Of a stretch of DNA of 64,000 bases, positions 58,462 to 64,000 are shown piece by piece (within the stretch, counting starts at the first letter, position 1; the number at the start of each line of letters is the position of its first letter). The notes beneath the pieces were generated by a model. The model was given only the letters and a program-made list of their open reading frames with translations. It did not search any database and was not told the DNA's origin. This DNA comes from Moheibacter lacus (GTDB taxonomy: Bacteria > Bacteroidota > Bacteroidia > Flavobacteriales > Weeksellaceae): positions 62,001-126,000 of the forward strand of contig NZ_JACDZE010000001.1 of assembly GCF_014042165.1 (NCBI RefSeq), written 5' to 3'. The position numbers and the translations under genes were made by a program.

Positions 58462-59760
58462 ATGAGTTTAATGAAAATGGATCCGCAAGATTATATGTAT
58501 GAATTTACACATGCAAAAATCCTAGAATGGGGATGGCCTGAGACTTCTTCGCATCTTGCTACTACATTTGGACTGATGATCGTACTGGGCATTTTATTGT
58601 TTGGGTTGCAGTTTCTTTTGTGGAAATTTTTCTTGAATTTTTTGGTGAAAGTTTCTAAAAATTCAAAGAATCAATTTGATGATTATTTGGTCCGAAATAA
58701 AATGATGCTCAATCTTTCCAGATTGATATTGATCTACGCTTGTTTTCCGGTTGTGGAGTTGGTTTTTTCTCATTTCGAAGATTGGATTTCTCCACTTGAA
58801 AAGTTTTTCAACATCCTATTGGTTGTCGGTTGGTTGATGGTGATCAACTCACTTTTGCGTTCCTTAAGAGATTTATTCAAAACCCAAAAGGCATTTGAAG
58901 GAAAACCGCTGAACAGTTATTTACAGGTGATCAATATTTTACTGGTTTTCATAGGTGGAGTCGTGATTTTCACTACGCTTACCGGAAAATCACCTTGGGC
59001 GTTTTTGACGGCGATGGGTGCTGCTTCGGCGATTTTGATGTTGGTTTTTAAGGATACGATTTTAGGTTTTGTCGCCAGTATCCAAGTAGCTACAAATGAC
59101 ATGGTAAGAATTGGAGATTGGATCGAAATGCCCAAATATGGTGCAGATGGTGATGTTGTGGAGATCAATCTCAACACGGTGAAAGTTCAGAATTGGGATA
59201 AGACAATCACGACCATTCCTACTTATTATTTGATCACCGATTCTTTTAAAAATTGGCGAGGAATGCAGGATTCGGGTGGTAGAAGGATCAAAAGAGCGGT
59301 AAATATTAAGATTTCGTCCATCCATTATGTCAATTCTGAAGAAATTGAAGAATTGAAAAAGATCAAACTCCTCGCTCCATTTATCGAAAAAAGACAAGCA
59401 GAAATCGACCGATACAATTCAGAAAACTTCCCTGACAGAAGCATGCCTGTAAATGGTAGAAACATGACCAACGTGGGACTTTTCAGACAATACATCAAAA
59501 AATATGTCGAAAACCATCCGGGTGTTCATCAAAACATGACTTTGATGGTCAGACAACTTTCTCCTACAGAATTAGGCTTGCCACTTGAGTTATATATGTT
59601 TTCAACGGACATCAATTGGACGACGTATGAAGATTTAATGTCTGATGTTTTTGACCATCTTCTGGCTGCGGTAAAATTCTTTAATTTGGAAGTTTTTGAA
59701 TCTCCGGCTTCAGATGACATACGGAAATTGGGAAGTTTCAAGGAATTTCAGTTGAGTTAA
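58462..59760 (+). CDS. MscS-family mechanosensitive ion channel
   Basis: A 432-residue membrane channel. Transmembrane segments lie at about residues 25-50, 75-95, 105-125 and 150-170. The pore helix and beta domain follow: TAMGAASAILMLVFKDTILGFVA-type text near 185-205, then VATNDMVRIGDWIEMPKYGADGDV near 210-235, which is the hallmark MscS beta-domain entry. A large cytoplasmic domain completes it. It would open under membrane tension to release solutes. The frame is open 14 codons further upstream from a TTG, but the ATG at 58462 is the better start. Confidence 0.92.
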   Translation: MSLMKMDPQDYMYEFTHAKILEWGWPETSSHLATTFGLMIVLGILLFGLQFLLWKFFLNFLVKVSKNSKNQFDDYLVRNKMMLNLSRLILIYACFPVVELVFSHFEDWISPLEKFFNILLVVGWLMVINSLLRSLRDLFKTQKAFEGKPLNSYLQVINILLVFIGGVVIFTTLTGKSPWAFLTAMGAASAILMLVFKDTILGFVASIQVATNDMVRIGDWIEMPKYGADGDVVEINLNTVKVQNWDKTITTIPTYYLITDSFKNWRGMQDSGGRRIKRAVNIKISSIHYVNSEEIEELKKIKLLAPFIEKRQAEIDRYNSENFPDRSMPVNGRNMTNVGLFRQYIKKYVENHPGVHQNMTLMVRQLSPTELGLPLELYMFSTDINWTTYEDLMSDVFDHLLAAVKFFNLEVFESPASDDIRKLGSFKEFQLS

Positions 59761-60052
59761 TGCTTTAAACCTGAGTTTGCTAATGTTTAATCGAACTTTT
59801 CAGTACACACAAAAAAAAATAATAGATTGTAATTCAGCTACATAAATACATTGTTTTTTCTTTTTAATCAGTGCGTATAAGTTGAAATAGTTTCTAGTTT
59901 TCGTGAAACATAGAATCATGAAAATAAATGACGTATCTCTATACCGCCAAAGGCGGATACAATGAAAAATAAATCATCATAAAGATCCTCCTATGTCGTT
60001 AAGATCATCATTATCAACCCTATATAATTTTTATTGTGTACTAAATTCGAAG
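59761..60052. other. Gene-free interval with a CCGCC-AAA-GGCGG hairpin
   Basis: A 292-base interval between the convergent MscS and AI-2E genes. It holds one GC-rich hairpin (CCGCC / GGCGG with loop AAA at 59944-59956) in otherwise AT-rich sequence, without a T-run. AAGATC occurs twice (about 59981 and 60000). No RNA gene recognised. Confidence 0.45.
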
Positions 60053-61150
60053 TTATAAATTCTTCGTGATGCTCTGCACGATTTTATATTCGGAAAAGAA
60101 TTCTTTCAAAACAACTCGCAAAACCGTATAAGCCGGAACGGCGATGGCTACTCCGATTACGCCAAATAAAATCCCACCGATCAAGATGACCAAAAAGATT
60201 TCGAGTGGATTGGATTTTACGCTTCGCGAATAAATAAGTGGTTGGTTGATGAAATTGTCCCAAACATGCGTAAGGGTATACCAGAACATGATCCATAAAA
60301 CCGTCGGGATGATTTCTGCTCGAAAATCTAAACCTAAACCATGCAAATCACTCATCGACAAACTCGCCATGATCACACCTCCCAGAAGTGGGCCGATGTA
60401 GGGAAGCGGATTGAGCAAAGCACAAATCAATGCAATTACCGCTGCGTAATTGATCCCAAATGAAAGCAATATGATAAAATAAAAGGTAAACATGATCAAG
60501 ACTTGCAAAGTCAAACCGATGAAATACCTTGACAACAAATCTTTGGTTTTGTCCAGCACGTTTTCAAACCTCATTTCTTCACCTTTTGGAGCGATGGCGA
60601 CGATCATTTTATTGATCAAATCCCTGTCGCGCAAAAAGAAAAAAGTGATGAACATCACAGAAAAAGTATCGATCATCAACACGCCCAATGTGGTGATCGA
60701 ATCGCCAAACATTCCGGAAAAACTCTTGATGTTCACATTTTTCACAGCATCATTCAGAAAACTTTCCAAAAGAGGAATGTTTAAAAAACCTAAGGAATCT
60801 GACAGTAATTTGATTTGGTTAGAAACTGCATCTTCAAATCGATCCATATGAATGAAATTCCCTAACAACCGATAAGGTTCGTTGAGCACAAGCGAAATGA
60901 ACAAACTCACAAATGCAAAAATCAGAAACACAAAAAGCGAAATCGTGACAATCGAGCCGATCCAGTTGGGAATCTTTAGTTTATTGTGCATCAAATTCAT
61001 AAGCGGACGACCGATCATCGCCAACACAAATGCGATCGCGAGATACGCAAAAACGGAACGAATCAACCATAGAAAATACAATGCAAAACAAATCAAAGCA
61101 GCTATTCCTAACGCCCTTAAAATACCGTAGGATAGCTGTTTGGGTGTCAT
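60053..61150 (-). CDS. AI-2E-family (TqsA/PerM-like) transporter
   Basis: A 365-residue membrane protein with about eight hydrophobic segments: two pairs at 10-50 and 62-88, one near 150-172, and a cluster at 210-345. Family hallmarks are LALFNPLPYIGP-type text (ICALLNPLPYIGPLLGGVIMAS near 240-261) and the C-terminal NQPLIYSRSVKSNPLEIFLVILIGG split across 300-325. Members export diverse small molecules or Na+/H+; autoinducer export is known only for some, so the substrate is open. The start overlaps the mutA stop by four bases. Confidence 0.9.
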   Translation of the reverse strand: MTPKQLSYGILRALGIAALICFALYFLWLIRSVFAYLAIAFVLAMIGRPLMNLMHNKLKIPNWIGSIVTISLFVFLIFAFVSLFISLVLNEPYRLLGNFIHMDRFEDAVSNQIKLLSDSLGFLNIPLLESFLNDAVKNVNIKSFSGMFGDSITTLGVLMIDTFSVMFITFFFLRDRDLINKMIVAIAPKGEEMRFENVLDKTKDLLSRYFIGLTLQVLIMFTFYFIILLSFGINYAAVIALICALLNPLPYIGPLLGGVIMASLSMSDLHGLGLDFRAEIIPTVLWIMFWYTLTHVWDNFINQPLIYSRSVKSNPLEIFLVILIGGILFGVIGVAIAVPAYTVLRVVLKEFFSEYKIVQSITKNL

Positions 61151-62418
61151 AAATCGGATTCTATTTTTTCTGCCAATCTTTTTCTGATGATAGGTTGGAT
61201 TTGGGTCATGATCGGAAGGCTCGGTTTTTCTACTGGTTTGGGTTGATCGGAAGGATTTCGGAATTTATTGACACCGATTAAAATCATTTCACCTTCATCA
61301 AACGCCATTTGTTCTCGATCTGCACTTTTTTGAATCATTTTTTGAATTCTTCCTTCAAAAAGTCCTTTTAAAAACCCACCTTCTTCTTCTAATTTTTTAA
61401 ACAAATCCAAAGCATTTCTGCTCATCAATTCGGTCAGATTCTCAATGAAATAAGTTCCCGAAATGGGATCCATCACTTTATCGAAATAAGATTCTTTTTG
61501 TAATAACAATTGTTGTTTGGAAGCCAATTCTTCACTAAAATCACTGGATTTTCCTATGGAATCATACGGAAAAGCATACACCACATCTGCTTTTCCTTGA
61601 ACTGCGGCGGCGGCTTCAAGACCAGAACGAATCACATTATTGTACACATCCAAAACGGATTTGTTACGAAGCGAAGTTTCCGCCAAAATGTAAACTTCAG
61701 CGTCAGAATTGTATTCGGCCAAAATCAGTTCCCAAAGATTTCGAAGTGCTCTTAATTTGGCAATTTCAAAAAAATAATTTCCGCCAACTGCTACTTTGAA
61801 ATATAATTTTGGAGCAACTTTTTCTCCCAATGTCTCTAGGTATTCGACCGCTTGAGAAATCGCCAAAGCGATTTGAAGTACATGATTGGCTCCCGCATTT
61901 TGAAAAAGGGAAGCATTTACTTCTACTGATTTTGCGAAATTTCCTTCATCTATTAATTTTTCAGCCAATGCTAAATCTTCTTCCTCTGATCGGTACCAAT
62001 CTCCTGATTCAGCAAAATGTCCTAAAACATCCAATCCCAAATATTTGAGGTTTTTAAACGAAGCGAAATTATTTTTTGACAATACTTCAAATGGCTTCTC
62101 TAAATCAAAAAATAAATCCAAATATTCCGGTAAACTTTTCAGTTTATCAATTTGTTGGTCCTTAATTTTCAAACCATATAAATAAGATGTATCTTGATTT
62201 GCATCAGGTAAAAATTGACCGATGATTTTCCAATCTTTTGTAGTTTGAATCGGAAAAACGGTTTGCAAAAGATCTTCTTGGGTATAAACCGGTTTGATCT
62301 GAATTCCTTCAGCTGTATCCCATACCAGCACTTCATTGTAATCCAGTCCTGCCAATTCAGCTTGGACTTTAAGTTTCCATTCTTGTGGGTTCAGTTGTTT
62401 AAAATCCTCCATTTTCAA
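61147..62418 (-). CDS. mutA: Methylmalonyl-CoA mutase small (beta) subunit
   Basis: A 423-residue small subunit of the heterodimeric, B12-dependent mutase. Recognisable segments are EVLVWDTAEGIQIKPVYTQED near 32-52, VNASLFQNAGANHVLQIALAISQAVEYL near 168-195, and KVAVGGNYFFEIAKLRALRNLW near 208-230. DPISGTYFIENLTE near 320 is typical of mutase TIM barrels. This subunit has no B12-binding domain of its own. The large subunit gene mutB is not in the window. It lies between ftsB-like and AI-2E genes, an arrangement common in Flavobacteriia. Confidence 0.9.
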   Translation of the reverse strand: MKMEDFKQLNPQEWKLKVQAELAGLDYNEVLVWDTAEGIQIKPVYTQEDLLQTVFPIQTTKDWKIIGQFLPDANQDTSYLYGLKIKDQQIDKLKSLPEYLDLFFDLEKPFEVLSKNNFASFKNLKYLGLDVLGHFAESGDWYRSEEEDLALAEKLIDEGNFAKSVEVNASLFQNAGANHVLQIALAISQAVEYLETLGEKVAPKLYFKVAVGGNYFFEIAKLRALRNLWELILAEYNSDAEVYILAETSLRNKSVLDVYNNVIRSGLEAAAAVQGKADVVYAFPYDSIGKSSDFSEELASKQQLLLQKESYFDKVMDPISGTYFIENLTELMSRNALDLFKKLEEEGGFLKGLFEGRIQKMIQKSADREQMAFDEGEMILIGVNKFRNPSDQPKPVEKPSLPIMTQIQPIIRKRLAEKIESDL

Positions 62419-62766
62419 TTAAGGTTGTTCCTGCTTTTTTACTTTTTGCTCCTCTACGATAAAAACGTCTTCATTTTCTTTTTTCAAATAATGCTTTTCT
62501 CTCGCAACTCTTTCTATTTCAGATGCATTTATTTTCATTTGATGAATTTGAATCGTTTCTTTTTCCAATTTTTCTTCATAATATTTTTTATCTTTTACCA
62601 ATTCCTTTATTTCACTATCCAATTCTTTATGAATGAAATAGGAGTTTTGGTCAAAAAAGAACATCCAAACTACAAATAAAACGGTAACGATCAAGTATTT
62701 ATTGAGAAAAAAACGGTACCATCTACCTGATTTGGAGGTTTGTATTTTATCTTTTTTGGGATTCAT
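62419..62766 (-). CDS. FtsB/DivIC-like septum formation protein
   Basis: A 115-residue bitopic membrane protein. A short cytoplasmic basic N-terminus (NPKKDKIQTSKSGRWYRFFL) leads into one transmembrane helix (about 25-41, YLIVTVLFVVWMFFF). A coiled coil follows (about 48-85, with EIKELVKDKKYYEEKLEKET) and then the family's ERVAREKHYLKKENEDVFIVEE near 87-108. This is the FtsB/DivIC plan, which joins FtsL and FtsQ in the divisome. It overlaps udk by four bases upstream and abuts mutA. Confidence 0.88.
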   Translation of the reverse strand: MNPKKDKIQTSKSGRWYRFFLNKYLIVTVLFVVWMFFFDQNSYFIHKELDSEIKELVKDKKYYEEKLEKETIQIHQMKINASEIERVAREKHYLKKENEDVFIVEEQKVKKQEQP

Positions 62767-63389
62767 GATTCTACTGTTGAGGCTAATTTATCTTTTATCA
62801 AAGTAGAAAGCAGTCTTATCGCTGCTTCGTTTTTCTTTTTCATGTTTGGAACGATGATGTCTGCATGATTTTTTGATGGTTCGATGAATTGAACATGCAT
62901 GGGCTTTAAGGTAGTTCGATATCGATTCAAAACTTCATCTAAATCCCGTCCTCTTTCAGAAATATCCCGTTGAATTCTTCTGATCAATCTTTCGTCCGAA
63001 TCAGCATGAACATAAATTTTCAAATCAAATAATTCGCGAAGCGCAGGATCTGTCAAAACCAGAATTCCCTCTACGATGATGACATTTTTCGGAGGTGTAA
63101 TCAGGGTTTCGTCTGTTCGGCTGTGGGTTATGAACGAATAAACCGGTTGTTCAACGGTCAGACCATTTTTTAATTGTTGGACATGTGAAGTCAACAATTC
63201 AAAATCGATGGATCTTGGATGGTCAAAATTGATTTTTTCTCTTTCATCAAAGGAAAGATCTTGATGGTCTTTGTAATAATTATCTTGTGAAACGACCAAC
63301 ACATTTTCAGTATTGAGGTGTTTCAAAATGTTTCGTACAACGGTTGTTTTCCCGGATCCGGTTCCACCGGCTATTCCTATGATAAGCAT
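62763..63389 (-). CDS. udk: Uridine kinase
   Basis: A 208-residue nucleoside kinase that phosphorylates uridine and cytidine in pyrimidine salvage. The P-loop GIAGGTGSGKTT lies at about residues 5-16 from the chosen start. SQDNYYKDHQDL, NFDHPRSIDFELL and FEPSKNHADIIVPN-type text (IEPSKNHADIIVP near 165) are conserved. The open frame extends 23 codons further upstream, but the ATG at 63389 begins just before the conserved strand MLIIGIAGG and lies one base after the sanA-like stop, so it is the better start. Confidence 0.94.
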   Translation of the reverse strand: MLIIGIAGGTGSGKTTVVRNILKHLNTENVLVVSQDNYYKDHQDLSFDEREKINFDHPRSIDFELLTSHVQQLKNGLTVEQPVYSFITHSRTDETLITPPKNVIIVEGILVLTDPALRELFDLKIYVHADSDERLIRRIQRDISERGRDLDEVLNRYRTTLKPMHVQFIEPSKNHADIIVPNMKKKNEAAIRLLSTLIKDKLASTVES

Positions 63390-63390
63390 A

Positions 63391-64000
63391 TTATTCTTCG
63401 TTTGGAAATGATTCTTTATCCTTATAAAATTTAGGCATAGTCTCCAAAATATAAACATCCAATAGGGCTTTTACCCTCGCAAAATATTCTCTAGTAATGG
63501 TGATCGTACTATAACCTTTTGGGACATTGTTTGCGTTAAATCCCAGGCTGTAAATATCGTGATTTTTACCAATAAATATGGCGCGTTCGTTATGAAATTC
63601 TTGGGAAATGATGGTAAGTGAATCTTGCCCAAACACTTCCTTGGCGCGCAAAACCGAATCGAGTGTGCTAAATCCTGCAAAATCCTCCACGATTTTATCT
63701 TCCGGAATTCCCATTTTGATCAGTTCATTTTTCATGTCTCGGGTCTCGTTGTACTCCATGATCGAATTGTCACCACTGACGATGAGAAATTTCACTTTTC
63801 CGGATTTGAATAATTCTACAGCGGCTTGCATCCGGTATTTGAAATATAAATTTTCACCTCCACCTCGCACTCTTTTACTTGTCCCGAGCACCAAACCAGT
63901 CGGATTTTCCGGAATTTCTTGAAGATCATCATAGGTTTTTCCTTTCGACTCATGTTCCACCCAAAAGTTGGAAAACAACAAAATACTGGTAAAAAGAATG
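63391..64000 (-). CDS. SanA/YdcF-like (DUF218) protein, partial
   Basis: The 5' end lies beyond the window; the frame is open to the edge on the minus strand, where the first visible residues (ILFTSILLFSNFWVEHES) look like the end of a membrane anchor. The DUF218 domain has GLVLGTSKRVRGGGENLYFKYR and FLIVSGDN near the front, then the conserved MGIPEDKIVEDFAGFSTLDS and IISQEFHNERAIFIG. This is the SanA branch, linked to envelope barrier function and vancomycin resistance at high temperature in enterobacteria. It is followed by udk one base after its stop. Confidence 0.88.
   Translation of the reverse strand, partial: ILFTSILLFSNFWVEHESKGKTYDDLQEIPENPTGLVLGTSKRVRGGGENLYFKYRMQAAVELFKSGKVKFLIVSGDNSIMEYNETRDMKNELIKMGIPEDKIVEDFAGFSTLDSVLRAKEVFGQDSLTIISQEFHNERAIFIGKNHDIYSLGFNANNVPKGYSTITITREYFARVKALLDVYILETMPKFYKDKESFPNEE

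Noticed and set aside
59944-59956. Terminator for the MscS-family gene at the CCGCC-AAA-GGCGG hairpin
   Set aside because: No T-run follows on either strand, and it is about 180 bases beyond the stop codon.

Overview
The window looks like chromosomal DNA from a gliding-type Bacteroidota, most likely class Flavobacteriia. The evidence is a low-GC genome with little Shine-Dalgarno signal, many promoters of the Bacteroidota type (a TAnnTTTG -7 element close to the start codon), the gliding ABC-transporter genes gldF and gldG, a lipoprotein version of TamA, a methylmalonyl-CoA mutase small subunit beside ftsB and udk, and many SPI/SPII secreted proteins. No rRNA, tRNA, CRISPR array, transposase or integrase was seen.

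Layout. 1-2612: the end of tamB and a complete lipoprotein TamA (tamL). 2613-3529: a gene-poor, apparently decayed stretch. 3530-6454, minus strand: a WYL regulator, a sterol desaturase/fatty acid hydroxylase family protein, an NTF2-like protein and a tiny exported protein. 6629-24421, plus strand: a defence island of hsdM, hsdS, two very large ATPase genes, hsdR and a zinc metallopeptidase. 24636-31621: purine genes purN, purL, purC and purF, with a guanine-class purine riboswitch in front of purL. 31624-34937, minus strand: hemJ-like gene, gldF, gldG and a small unknown gene. 35057-37784: acetyltransferase, SAM hydroxide adenosyltransferase, phoH and a DUF5522 protein. 37944-44280, minus strand: a beta-oxidation operon of a MarR regulator and fadN-fadA-fadE, with a four-helix-bundle gene inside it. 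44514-47379: an HsdR_N-domain protein, holA and nhaA. 47369-49870: a two-component system. 49924-54980: six exported proteins in one minus-strand run, none of clear function. 55138-64000: ispB-like prenyl synthase, an exported propeller-like protein, a methyltransferase, an MscS channel, an AI-2E family transporter, mutA, ftsB-like gene, udk and a partial sanA-like gene.

The most unusual region is 6629-24421. A type I restriction-modification set is split by two genes that are not part of any classical type I system. One encodes a 1172-residue protein with an N-terminal Cys/His cluster, a RecD-like SF1 helicase and a C-terminal PD-(D/E)XK-like nuclease. The other encodes a 2225-residue protein with an N-terminal GHKL (Hsp90/sacsin-like) ATPase and a C-terminal UPF1/Dna2-like SF1 helicase. 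All six genes read in one direction with short gaps or overlaps, so they probably act together as a composite anti-phage system. The two inserted genes are visibly more AT-rich than hsdM and hsdR. I recognise no named defence system with this gene set.

Regulatory signals that can be read directly include the purL riboswitch with a mutually exclusive downstream hairpin, a palindrome over the promoter of the MarR gene that heads the fad operon, and a perfect 18-bp palindrome just upstream of the LuxR-type response regulator.
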